Assembly: GCA_958437935.1 (NCBI GenBank)
Contig: CAUBPS010000005.1
Span: forward strand, 56,008-120,007
Length of the DNA: 64,000 nucleotides
Origin: an uncultured Collinsella sp.
Lineage (GTDB): Bacteria; Actinomycetota; Coriobacteriia; Coriobacteriales; Coriobacteriaceae
Reading direction: 5' to 3'
Part shown: piece after piece, positions 9,701 to 16,907 of the stretch
Numbering within the stretch: position 1 is the first letter of the stretch
Layout: each line of letters begins with the position of its first letter
Position numbers and translations under genes: made by a program
Notes under the pieces: model-generated
Databases searched by the model: none
Told to the model about the DNA's origin: nothing
What the model saw: only the letters and a program-made list of their open reading frames with translations

Positions 9701-10825
9701 ATTCTTCTTGCCGTAGGGTGCCGAGACCACGATGGCGAGGTCATCGCAAAAATCGCGATCGAGGTCGCCGGCCGCTAGCGAAACGACAGGAGCTGACTGA
9801 AGCTGCGTCCAGGAGTCGTTCCCGCCCTTGTTGTGCGTGGTGTAGTCCGCGGCGTTACCGGCATCGATCTTGACGACGCTTTGCTTCCAGTTGCCGCCCT
9901 CCAAGTCATACATGTCGACTACAGCCTTGCGCACGCCGTTCTCGTCGACATAGCAGCCCGCGTAGACAAAAAGCTCGTCGACGCCGTCGCCATCGACATC
10001 GCCCGCCTCGACATCAAAGACGGCGTCGTGCTCTTGCAGGTAACCGGCATCCAGGTACTTAAAACGGCCTTCGTACATCATATTAGTGTTGACCGTCACC
10101 GGCAGGTGTGTGTCGAGAGTGCGCGTACGCCCGTTGCTAAACGAGTAGAGGACCAGCTCAACCTTTCCGGCGTATGACTTGCCGTCAATCGTCGTGGAGG
10201 AACTGTCGCCGTAGGCACGGAGCTCGGCAACGCGGCTCTTTTTGCCCGTGCTGGCGTCGCTGCAGAGCTCAACACTCGTGGCGTGAATGCCCGAGAAACC
10301 GTTGTTGTCGTTGGCGAGTACTGTTGAGGACTCATTGTTGCTTAGGTACGACCAGGTGCCGCCACCGTAGTCGCTATGCTTGTAGAGATCGCTGTTCGTA
10401 TCGAAGTTGTTGACGTTTTGCCAGAACTTTGCGGCGCCCCACACACTTCCATAGCCATCGGTGAGTTTGCTGCTGCCGCCAATGTCACCGCGCTCGACGT
10501 TCTCGAGCTTGTCGCGCAGAGTGTAGCGATTGCCATGGCTACCGTTAGCTGCCATATAGACCTCGCTGCGCGTGGCAAACGTCGTGGGGGTATCAGTGGA
10601 ATAGGGGCCAACGGTATCGGCCGGAATGTCCTCGCTCGTGCCCAGACCCAGGGCTTGATAATCCTGCTCGGTCATATCGGTGATTGCGGGCGCGTCTGCC
10701 GCCTGGGCAACCTGGGGCGTGGCCGTGAAGCAGGCGACGCTCGTGGCGATCAACGCAGCAAGCGCCGCCGTCCCAACAAGCGGGATTTTCGACAACCGAC
10801 GAATGTGGGGGTATGGAACGTGCAT
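6737..10825 (-). CDS. large secreted cell-wall-anchored surface protein with FG-GAP and FN3 domains
   Basis: 1362 residues. Start at 10825 (MHVPYPHIRR), preceded by GCGAGG; a positively charged stretch and a hydrophobic core (VGTAALAALIATSVACF) ending in AQAAD form a signal peptide. The first half has FG-GAP-like calcium loops (GDVDGDGVDELFVYAG, AAGDLDRDFCDDLAIV, LPDVDNDS), suggesting an integrin-like propeller. A fibronectin type III domain lies near 1055-1160 (PDAPAVTGF to IITVKT), then an Ig-like domain, then a Pro/Thr/Lys linker. The C-terminus shows LANTG (1326-1330), a hydrophobic segment and KRRKTH, that is, a sortase signal in which the usual LP is LA. Role in adhesion is inference. 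Both flanks carry repeat arrays. Confidence 0.85.
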   Translation of the reverse strand: MHVPYPHIRRLSKIPLVGTAALAALIATSVACFTATPQVAQAADAPAITDMTEQDYQALGLGTSEDIPADTVGPYSTDTPTTFATRSEVYMAANGSHGNRYTLRDKLENVERGDIGGSSKLTDGYGSVWGAAKFWQNVNNFDTNSDLYKHSDYGGGTWSYLSNNESSTVLANDNNGFSGIHATSVELCSDASTGKKSRVAELRAYGDSSSTTIDGKSYAGKVELVLYSFSNGRTRTLDTHLPVTVNTNMMYEGRFKYLDAGYLQEHDAVFDVEAGDVDGDGVDELFVYAGCYVDENGVRKAVVDMYDLEGGNWKQSVVKIDAGNAADYTTHNKGGNDSWTQLQSAPVVSLAAGDLDRDFCDDLAIVVSAPYGKKNIDKSTHCELFSWDASKGALVHVDALGDAGAISLSANGKTMVAANATFGTFAAYDEEGKKTGETVTGLILAGYDWQRSAFDYGASDGSKGLYGALYRYAYFDSESGEFKLSDCKEYRDGLLASYGLMHVPNSAWKDSAQDKRYPCTLAPIALATANLDGLSEQLAADEVLVGGDVFRDFACNTAQSGAQGLGSMVGTMSMSGQQYNSSNKHDHKGIEQVWIRDVKAGSVSGSDRYNESFIAVVGKHRDEDLRKNDDYYWMTASHFSLDENGKVRRGEEQVISESNRRGTTYGTFISLALPDVDNDSVKITYKDRYKVYTNPRVLAVLQDAPYVEDLEQAYGYLVLGGTSYGEEKGTGTSQGYTIGAELGVAVEVQTGPPLVAMNASVDFAAEGCYDYRSERTVSASVSYESHAGEGDKAVLYTIPMVYYEYEIENEETGGKGVMAAPVSLGAQTSVVNVEAYDRIAKQHNMTPLSYFLTNRSGEPGTYQTTLNGETPVGDSFGLGKPGVTRAYTHDGFNGAAAQSGASIEQTIEVEEGKEQELELGLTLNGSVVMGAKLAKHELFGGLCFGANAGFTTGNSSSESTEYGGTVDNLPEAAQGKYGFVWRLGVNAVDVDKFEADSGDKLGTKDTDQFWIVGYDVKDVEMPDAPAVTGFTANAVDSTSVTFSWDDVLANKSGFSYGVGMLQSNAADAVVNSWKIADNTQTSLKWDGLQPNTEYRFAIAAVKNGSTTETGIRSAIITVKTMPDGMTMTVSGPAADAAEGSDLGYDSSVERAAGSHLTLSAIGHVKQLGADDSETGLAPTYMWYRKGRGETEFKLVGADGNLAAGTASKLEIDLTADDDGAQYYCHVGYNDVGLDTGTTLVNIEAEETAPTTVNATPIRTRRLFSQASAGAKKFLDHTLVNTAGPTDSEGSKDPETPETPTNPDKPKSDNGAKIDTKVKTTTTAKNLANTGDQTFALVATAAAAGATLVVIALIMLIKRRKTH

Positions 10826-10946
10826 GGGAGACCTCGCTTTACTCGAGTGGAGTCGGCTCATTTGCTCAAATGCTACGCCTGACACCCAAAATTCCGTGTC
10901 TCATTTTCGCCAACGGCGTGTCTCATTTTTGAGAATCCGAGATGCC

Positions 10947-11396
10947 GCGGAAATCTTATCCCAGCTCAAAGGCCATTTCTGGGATGTATTTTCCGTCGAG
11001 TGCCTCATCGGGAAACTGCATCCCATTTCAAGCGTCGATTCTGGGACGCACTTTCCCCTTAGACCCTCAACCGGAAACCGCATCCCACTTTGAGCGCAAA
11101 TTCCGGGATGCATTTTCCGCTTGAGCCTCATTGGGAAACGGCGTCCCACTTTGAGGGCTGATTGTGGGATGCATTTTCCGGTTTTGCTCTCATTGGGAAA
11201 ATGCATCCCGTTTCTTGACCGAATAATGGGACGCAATTTCCCGTTGGAGCGCCTTTGGGAAAGTGTGTCCCACTTCGACCGCCCAGAGTGGGATGCACTT
11301 TCCGCAAAGCACCTCAACGGGAAACTACGTCCCATTCCAAAGGCAAATTCCGGGACGCATTTTTCGAAAGCCTGCCCATCCGGAAAGCCCGTCCCA
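10947..11396. repeat. right array of phased 16-bp dyads (7 units plus a half unit)
   Basis: Sites of the form GGGAAANNGCRTCCCA alternate with their reverse complement about every 30 bp, as in the left array. Examples begin near 11010, 11070, 11131 and 11194. Inner variable stretches differ between units. The last site (near 11381) is followed by a degenerate right half. Reading frames that cross this region on both strands are by-products of the near-60-bp period and are not genes. The stretch 10826-10946 holds only the surface-protein promoter region and two TGTCTCATTTT direct repeats. Confidence 0.85.
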
Positions 11397-11453
11397 CTTT
11401 GGACGCATCCGGGCACGGAACCATCGACCTATCAGGCCTCCCATCAATAAAGA

Positions 11454-11587
11454 GGCGTCCTCCCGGACGGCGGGGCACGAAGTTCATCGCGAGTTCCGCA
11501 CGCAAAGAAGGCCACTTAATGTGGCCTTCGTCTTGCGCAGGACTGTAGAGCAGGGAACTTCGTGCCCCGACGCCCGGGAGGACGTTT
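11454..11587. repeat. variable-arm hairpin element, family A, copy 2 (inverted)
   Basis: The family A core lies inverted at 11486-11555 (hairpin AAGGCCAC-TTAAT-GTGGCCTT). Its arms are 32 bp: GGCGTCCTCCCGGACGGCGG continuing to GAAGTTC on the left, and the near-perfect complement on the right. The arms differ from those of the other copies. The element lies between the dyad array and the 3' end of the flavodoxin gene and is a plausible terminator for it. Confidence 0.8.
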
Positions 11588-11626
11588 CATTTAGAAAGAT
11601 GGACCGACCGCCGTCAGCGATGGGAG

Positions 11627-12178
11627 CTACTCCCCCAGCACGGCCTTTTTGGCGGCTGCAGCCATGTTATCCAGATCTTCCTTGGTGGGGTGATCCTTTG
11701 CGGCAACCCAGTTGTCGAGCAGCATCTTAAATCGGGCGTTGTCGGGATCTTGCTCGAGCATGGCCTCGTAGCGCTGCTTGACCGCAGGGCCCATCTTGCC
11801 CTGGCACATCGCCCAGCCCGCAAGCTCGGCATCCACGGCCAAATTGGAAGTTACGCGGTCGATAATCTGCTGGTAATAGCTCTGGTCGGCGCCAAAGCCG
11901 CAGGTGCCAAACAGGAACACGCGCTTGCCGTGCAAGGCGGAGAGCAACGCCGCGACCGAAGGCGTGCACGCGCCCTTGTCGCACCAAAAACCGACGAGCA
12001 CCGTGTCAGCCGCGCAGGCGCCCTGCGCCTCGAGCGCAACCTGATCTGCATCCGCATCGTCACTCAACGCCGCGGCATGGACAAACTCAACGCCCGCAGC
12101 CTGCAGAGCGCGCTTGATCGCACCCGAAACCATCCTGGTATTACCGCTCTTGCTGTTAACCACCAAAGAGCACGTCAT
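11627..12178 (-). CDS. flavodoxin family protein (BilS/Flavodoxin_3-like)
   Basis: 183 residues from the ATG at 12178, with AACGAGG 10 nt upstream; a GTG two codons earlier (12184) is possible but sits too near that site. The N-terminus TCSLVVNSKSGNTRMVSGAI has the flavodoxin phosphate loop (S-x-T/S-GNT) after a hydrophobic strand, and DTVLVGFWCDKGACTPSVAALL and VFLFGTCGFGAD fit the following strands. The CDKGACTP and GTCGFG motifs are typical of the flavodoxin subfamily often called BilS. Such proteins bind FMN and pass electrons in the cytoplasm; the partner is not evident here. It appears to be a single-gene transcript. Confidence 0.8.
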   Translation of the reverse strand: MTCSLVVNSKSGNTRMVSGAIKRALQAAGVEFVHAAALSDDADADQVALEAQGACAADTVLVGFWCDKGACTPSVAALLSALHGKRVFLFGTCGFGADQSYYQQIIDRVTSNLAVDAELAGWAMCQGKMGPAVKQRYEAMLEQDPDNARFKMLLDNWVAAKDHPTKEDLDNMAAAAKKAVLGE

Positions 12179-12214
12179 AGTCACGTTGCCTCGTTTCCCC
12201 CAAAACTAAAGCCA

Positions 12215-12231
12215 CTAATGCAATTTATTAG
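12215..12231. promoter_or_regulatory. candidate operator upstream of flavodoxin gene
   Basis: CTAAT-GCAATTT-ATTAG is a short inverted repeat in an AT-rich stretch about 37 bp before the flavodoxin start. It is small enough to occur by chance. Confidence 0.3.
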
Positions 12232-12305
12232 ATGAATATCTTAGTACTAACGTGACAGATGTAAACCACCGTCTGTCGATTGATTAATTAGCCCCACGGG
12301 CTTGC

Positions 12306-14165
12306 TCACTGGGCAAACTGGCTGCGGTAGAGCTCGGCATAGAAACCGCCCGATGCCAGCAGCTCGTCATGCGTGCCCCGCTCAATAATCTGGCCGTCGC
12401 GCATAACCAGAATGCAGTCGGCATTGCGGATCGTCGACAGGCGATGCGCCACCACAAAACTTGTGCGGCCAGCCATGAGCTCGTCGAATGCCGCCTGCAC
12501 CTGCAGCTCGGTGCGGGTATCGATGCTCGAGGTCGCCTCGTCCAGCAGCAAAATCGCCGGGTCGGTGAGCATGACGCGCGCGATGCACAGCAGCTGCTTT
12601 TGGCCCTGGCTAAACGTGCCGCCGTCCTCACCGATTACCGTATCGTAGCCGCCTGGTAGCTGCACGATAAACTTGTGCGCGTGCGCGCGCTTGGCGGCTT
12701 CGATGACCTGCTCGCGCGTGGCGTCGGGACAGCCGTAGGCGATATTATCCGCCACCGTGCCCTCGAACAGCCACGTATCCTGCAACACCATGCCAAAGGC
12801 ACGGCGCAGGCTCGCGCGCGTGTAATCACGCGAAGACCGGCCATCGACCATGATGCGTCCGGCATCGATATCGTAAAACCGCAGCAGCAAATTGATGAGC
12901 GTTGTCTTGCCACAGCCCGTAGGACCGACCAGGGCAAAACGCATGCCGGGCTTAGCCTCGATGCAGATGTCCTGCAGCAGCTTGCGGTCGGGAACGTAGC
13001 TAAAGTCCACGTGTTCAAAGGTCACCTCGCCCTGCGGGGCGGCAAGCTCAACGGCATCTGGCGCATCGGGCTCCTGCTCGCGTGCATCGAGCAGCGCGAA
13101 CATGCGGCGCGCCGAGGCGTACGCGGTCTGGATCTGCGTAATGACGTTGGTGACCTCGTTGAACGGCTTGGTGTACTGGTTAGCATAGGACAGGAAAATC
13201 TGCACGCCGCCCACCGTAAGCGCCGCGGGCACGCCCGTGATCACGCCCACGCAGCCGATCACAGCGACCACGGCATAGATGATGTTGTTAATAAAGCGCG
13301 TACCGGGGTTGGAGAGCGAACCCATAAACTGCGCGCGCTCACCCGCGGTGTAGAGCTCGGCATTGAGGGCAGCGAAGCGCGCTTGGGCGTTCGGGCCGTA
13401 GGCAAAGGCGTCGACAAGCTTCTGCTCGCCTACGTACTCCTCAATATGACCACCGAGCTGCCCTTGAATACGCTGCTGTGCCGTAAAGCTCTTGTTGGAG
13501 AGCTTGGCGATGGCGCCGGCTGCAAAAATGGAAAGCGGCGTGACGAGCACCACCACGAGCGTCATGGTCAGGTTGATGGAAAGCATAAACGCAAGCGTGC
13601 CCACGATGGTGATGACGCCGGTGAAAAGCTGGGTAAAGCCCTGCAGCAGACCGTCGCCCACCTGGTCGACATCGTTGACCACACGGCTCATGAGGTCGCC
13701 GTGGGCATGGCCGTCGATAAAGCTGAGCGGCATGCGGCTGAGCTTGTCGCTCGCCTCCACGCGCATGTCGCGCACCGTCTCGTAGGACAGGCGGTTGACG
13801 CAGTAGCCCTGCAGCCACTGGAAGGACGCTGCTCCCACCACGACGAGCGCGAGTTTGGTGACAAGCGGCAGTAGCGCGTCGAAGCCCACCTGCCCGGCGG
13901 CGACGATAAGGTCGATGCCCTCGCCGATGAGAATGGGCGTGTAGAGCTGCAAGATCACCGAGATGGCGGCGCTCACAAACGACGCCGTAAACGAGACGCG
14001 GTGCGGGCGAACATAGCCCAGCAGGCGGCGGGTCACCGCGCCCACGGGATAGCGCTCAGGGTCGCCGGGCTGGCGCGGACCGTCGCCCAGGTCGTTGAGG
14101 TTATCGTTACCGGACACGTTGGCCGTCATCGTGGCGACCGAACCGGAGGAAGTGTACGGATTCAT
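12306..14165 (-). CDS. ABC exporter half-transporter, catalytically competent subunit
   Basis: 619 residues: an N-terminal six-helix ABC_membrane domain (about 50-350) and a C-terminal nucleotide-binding domain with Walker A GPTGCGKTT, signature FSQGQ, Walker B AILLLDEATSSID with the catalytic Glu, and H-switch AHRLST. The start ATG directly follows the stop of the upstream half-transporter (TAAATG), with GGAGGG as ribosome site, so the two are translationally coupled. Its partner at 14166-16031 has a degenerate Walker B, so the pair should form a heterodimeric exporter with one active ATP site, like BmrCD or TM287/288. The substrate (drug, lipid or peptide) cannot be read from sequence. Confidence 0.92.
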   Translation of the reverse strand: MNPYTSSGSVATMTANVSGNDNLNDLGDGPRQPGDPERYPVGAVTRRLLGYVRPHRVSFTASFVSAAISVILQLYTPILIGEGIDLIVAAGQVGFDALLPLVTKLALVVVGAASFQWLQGYCVNRLSYETVRDMRVEASDKLSRMPLSFIDGHAHGDLMSRVVNDVDQVGDGLLQGFTQLFTGVITIVGTLAFMLSINLTMTLVVVLVTPLSIFAAGAIAKLSNKSFTAQQRIQGQLGGHIEEYVGEQKLVDAFAYGPNAQARFAALNAELYTAGERAQFMGSLSNPGTRFINNIIYAVVAVIGCVGVITGVPAALTVGGVQIFLSYANQYTKPFNEVTNVITQIQTAYASARRMFALLDAREQEPDAPDAVELAAPQGEVTFEHVDFSYVPDRKLLQDICIEAKPGMRFALVGPTGCGKTTLINLLLRFYDIDAGRIMVDGRSSRDYTRASLRRAFGMVLQDTWLFEGTVADNIAYGCPDATREQVIEAAKRAHAHKFIVQLPGGYDTVIGEDGGTFSQGQKQLLCIARVMLTDPAILLLDEATSSIDTRTELQVQAAFDELMAGRTSFVVAHRLSTIRNADCILVMRDGQIIERGTHDELLASGGFYAELYRSQFAQ

Positions 14166-16031
14166 TTAGCAGCCCTCCTTTGCGCAGACAGATGCAGGGG
14201 CGGTCTGGGCGCCTGGGGCGGGCGCGGGCGCCGCACTCCCCTGCTGGCCCTCGAGTTCCTCGCGGCGCAGCTGCGACTGGCAGATCTCTCGGTAGAGCTG
14301 GCAGCTTGCATACAGCTCGTCATGCGTGCCCAGGCCCGCAACCGAGCCGTGATCGAGCACGCAGATCATGTCGGCGTCGCGCACGGTCGAGACGCGCTGG
14401 CTTACGATCACCGTCGTGAGCGGCAGCCCGCCCTCGACGGCACCGCGCACGCTGCGCTCGCGGATGGCACGGCGAAGCGCCGCGTCGGTCTTAAAGTCGA
14501 GTGCCGAGGCGGAGTCGTCCATGATCAGAACCTGCGGCGAACCCACCAGGGCACGCGCGATAGTCAGGCGCTGACGCTGGCCACCGCTAAAGTTCTTGCC
14601 GCCCGCCTCGACCGGGGCGTCGAGCCCCTGCGGCTTGTTGCGCACGAACTCGCTCGCCTGCGCCATATCGAGCGCCGCCCAAAGATCCTCGTCGGTTGCC
14701 GCCTCGTCGCGCCAGGTCAGGTTGCTGCGGATAGTGCCGCTCACCAGCGACGCACGCTGCGGAACAGTCGCAACCACATGGCGCAGCTGGTCGAGCGGCC
14801 AAGCGCGCACGTCGGCACCCATCACGCACACGCTGCCGGTGCCCGCATCGTACAGGCGCGGGATAAGCGAGACGAGCATGGACTTGCCGCTGCCCGTGCC
14901 ACCGATAATGCCGAGCGTTTTGCCCAGCGGCAGTTCCAGAGTCACATCGCTCACGGCATTTGCCGCGCCGGCGCCAAACGAGAAGCTCGCATGGTCAAAG
15001 CTCAGTGCGGGGACTGGAGCAGCACCACCCGCCAGTTCGCTCGGCTCGGGCAGCGCGACCGGCTGGTTGCCCTCGTCGGTGATGCTCGGCTCGCAGTTGA
15101 GCACCTCATTGATGCGCGACGCGCTGGCGCTCGCCTTGGTAAAGACCACGACCAGGTTGGCGACGTACACGATGGAGGTCAGGGTCTGCGTCATGTAGTT
15201 CACAAACGCCATGACCTGGCCCTGCGTGAGCTCGCCCACGTTGACCTGGATGCCGCCCACCCACAGGATGGCGCACACGCCCAGGTTCATCACCAAAAAC
15301 GTGACGGGGTTGAGGATCGACGAGAGCTTGCCCACCGCGATCGCGACACGCGCCTGGTCATCGGCCGCCTGGGCAAAACGCTCGCGCTCGTGACCCTCGC
15401 GCACAAACGCCCGGACCACGCGGGCGCCCGAAAGCCCCTCGCGGCAAATAAGCGCGATGCGATCGAGCTTTGCCTGCAGCTGCTTGTAGTACGGGATGCA
15501 GTGCGCCATGACAAGCCAAAACACCAGGCCGATGGCGGGCGTGCAAATCAAAAAGATCATGCCGAGCTTAAGGTCGATGGCAAGGGCCGCGACCATGGAG
15601 CCCACCGCCAGGAAAGGCCAGCGGATGAGCATGCGCACGCCCAGCGCCACGGCGAGCTGCACCTGGTTGACGTCGTTGGTAATACGCGTAATGAGCGACG
15701 GCGTGCCAAAGCGATCGAGTTCGGCATAGCTCAGCTTGTTGATGTGCTGGTAGAGTGCGCCGCGAATGTCAGTACCCATGCCCTGCGAGGTGAGCGCCGC
15801 CATCTTCTGGCAAACAAGCGTAAACGAGATGCCGATTACAGCCATGGCGGCGAGCACCATGCCGTAGCGGACGACGGCACTCACGTCGTGCGCACCGATA
15901 CCTTTATCGATCATCTGGGCAATCACCAGCGGCGTCAGCAGGTCAAAGATCACTTCAATCAACTTGCACGCAGGGCCAATCACCATATACCGGCGAAACT
16001 TACCACCAAAACGCCTGAGCAGCTCAATCAT
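14166..16031 (-). CDS. ABC exporter half-transporter, degenerate-site subunit
   Basis: 621 residues, same layout as its partner at 12306-14165: six membrane helices then an ATP-binding domain with Walker A GGTGSGKS and signature FSGGQRQR. The Walker B is VLIMDDSASALD, where Asp replaces the catalytic Glu, and the H-switch region reads SQRVST with Gln in place of His. This is the usual pattern for the non-catalytic half of a heterodimeric type IV exporter. GGGAG precedes the ATG by about 9 nt. It is the first gene of a two-gene operon; no regulator is adjacent. Confidence 0.92.
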   Translation of the reverse strand: MIELLRRFGGKFRRYMVIGPACKLIEVIFDLLTPLVIAQMIDKGIGAHDVSAVVRYGMVLAAMAVIGISFTLVCQKMAALTSQGMGTDIRGALYQHINKLSYAELDRFGTPSLITRITNDVNQVQLAVALGVRMLIRWPFLAVGSMVAALAIDLKLGMIFLICTPAIGLVFWLVMAHCIPYYKQLQAKLDRIALICREGLSGARVVRAFVREGHERERFAQAADDQARVAIAVGKLSSILNPVTFLVMNLGVCAILWVGGIQVNVGELTQGQVMAFVNYMTQTLTSIVYVANLVVVFTKASASASRINEVLNCEPSITDEGNQPVALPEPSELAGGAAPVPALSFDHASFSFGAGAANAVSDVTLELPLGKTLGIIGGTGSGKSMLVSLIPRLYDAGTGSVCVMGADVRAWPLDQLRHVVATVPQRASLVSGTIRSNLTWRDEAATDEDLWAALDMAQASEFVRNKPQGLDAPVEAGGKNFSGGQRQRLTIARALVGSPQVLIMDDSASALDFKTDAALRRAIRERSVRGAVEGGLPLTTVIVSQRVSTVRDADMICVLDHGSVAGLGTHDELYASCQLYREICQSQLRREELEGQQGSAAPAPAPGAQTAPASVCAKEGC

Positions 16032-16230
16032 AAAAAGGCGCTCCCTATCATCATCTCAATTCAATCTGATTCATGATAGTACGGAGAACCCTGGAGATGC
16101 GTAAGCAACTCGTTACAGATGTAAGGGCAACGGTCACTAGCGCCCAAGGCACGTAGCAGCCGATGTTTTGGCAACGCCAGCGAGCGGCATAACGCCGGGG
16201 ATTCAATTATCAGATAAATGTGACCCTTCA

Positions 16231-16366
16231 GGCGGTTTTGGTCGGCTACCCGCGGGTGCCGGCAGGGCGCTTGGTAGTCGAGCGATCCCGCAGGCGAAGC
16301 CGAGGACCAGCGAGACACCAAGCGCCCTGCCGGCACTCGCGGGTAGCCGCGGCACCAAAAAACGCC
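16231..16366. repeat. large palindrome immediately 3' of the SRP RNA
   Basis: Arms 16244-16275 and 16317-16348 (starting GGCTACCCGCGGGTGCCGGC) are complementary over 32 bp with a single G/T wobble, and extend outward with GGCGTTTT-type ends (GGCGGTTTTG and CAAAAAACGCC). The 41-bp interior begins AGTCGAGCGATCCCGCAGGC and is not palindromic. It has the same core-plus-arms design as the other elements. Being directly after the 3' end of the SRP RNA it may act as its terminator. Confidence 0.8.
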
Positions 16367-16368
16367 TG

Positions 16369-16478
16369 CGCACTCGATGGATTCGGATGCCCGACAGAGG
16401 CTCCTTATGGCTGCTTCCTTCCGGACCTGACCAGATTCGGAACATGTCGTCATCCGAACCCATCGAACGCGCTAGGCG
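16369..16478 (-). ncRNA. ffs: signal recognition particle 4.5S RNA (small bacterial type)
   Basis: The minus strand carries the SRP domain IV hallmark GGTCAGGTCCGGAAGGAAGC with its asymmetric and symmetric loops, closed by the pairing of GTTCGATGGGTTCGGATG with CATCCGAATCCATCGAG. This gives a single hairpin of about 100 nt, as in bacteria lacking the Alu domain. The 5' end is set by the promoter at 16487-16515 and the 3' end by the closing helix; both ends are approximate. The RNA works with Ffh in co-translational membrane targeting. Confidence 0.92.
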
Positions 16479-16486
16479 CTCGATAT

Positions 16487-16515
16487 ATCTTACCCGCTCC
16501 CGCCCGATGGGGCAA
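16487..16515 (-). promoter_or_regulatory. SRP RNA promoter
   Basis: On the minus strand TTGCCC (16515-16510) and TAAGAT (16492-16487) are separated by exactly 17 bp and lie just upstream of the 4.5S RNA, as expected for a housekeeping sigma promoter of a stable RNA. Confidence 0.7.
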
Positions 16516-16524
16516 GGTAGCTAA

Positions 16525-16593
16525 TTTGGGACGGGGCTTTTTGACTACTTGGGCAATCAGATCGACAGGTAGTCAAATAAGCCCCGTCCCAAA
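16525..16593. repeat. palindrome with GGGACGGGGC arms
   Basis: TTTGGGACGGGGCTTTTTGA continues to CTAC and is matched by GTAGTCAAATAAGCCCCGTC ending CCAAA, leaving a loop of about 20 nt. It lies right upstream of the SRP RNA promoter. Confidence 0.7.
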
Positions 16594-16623
16594 AAGACTG
16601 GTCTGCTGCCGTGCCACAAAAGG

Positions 16624-16762
16624 GGCCTATCTACTACGTTTAGGCCGCAGGGGTCAACCATAGCCGGCTTTTTCGAAAATCGGCAAGCTTTCTACCTGCG
16701 GTTTTAATTTCACAAAATCCGGGATGGTCAAGGGTGCTCGGCTAAACGTAGTAGATGGCCGC
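16624..16762. repeat. 139-bp palindromic element
   Basis: Outer arms GGCCTATCTACTACGTTTAG and CTAAACGTAGTAGATGGCC pair with two single-base bulges. The interior (about 90 bp) contains a smaller hairpin CCGGCTTTTTCGAAAATCGG and a weaker GTCAACCAT/ATGGTCAAG pairing. No reading frame with a ribosome site is present. It is another single-copy example of a core enclosed by self-complementary arms. Confidence 0.7.
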
Positions 16763-16823
16763 ATTTCATGGCGGACGGTCCGACCCAAGGCCCAAGGCGA
16801 CCAGCCTCGGATAGCCATTCTCG

Positions 16824-16892
16824 AAGTTGCGGTGGAATAGTTCCTGTTTTTGCCGCCTGAGCCGCCAAACAGGAACTATTCCACCGCAACTT
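16824..16892. repeat. perfect 26-bp-arm palindrome downstream of tadA-glycerate kinase gene
   Basis: AAGTTGCGGTGGAATAGTTC plus CTGTTT (16824-16849) is the exact reverse complement of 16867-16892, around a 17-nt loop. A related half arm, AAGTTGCGGTGAAATAACTC, occurs at 39363. It lies 16 bp beyond the stop of the fusion gene and could end its transcript. Confidence 0.8.
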
Positions 16893-16907
16893 ATAGGGAG
16901 TTGGGTT

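Noticed and set aside
6432..11396. CRISPR array
   Set aside because: The repeated part is a dyad in alternating orientation with short variable parts; no cas genes and no direct-repeat/spacer structure.
10901..11416. 171-codon frame across the right repeat array
   Set aside because: It only reflects the near-60-bp period of the array; frames are open on both strands, there is no ribosome site and the protein has no recognisable fold.
11314..11505. Small frames inside and beside the family A elements
   Set aside because: They run through palindromic repeats and lack ribosome sites.
14166..16031. Loss-of-function of the ABC subunit with Asp in Walker B
   Set aside because: The degenerate site in one half is the normal pattern of heterodimeric exporters; the partner has the intact site.
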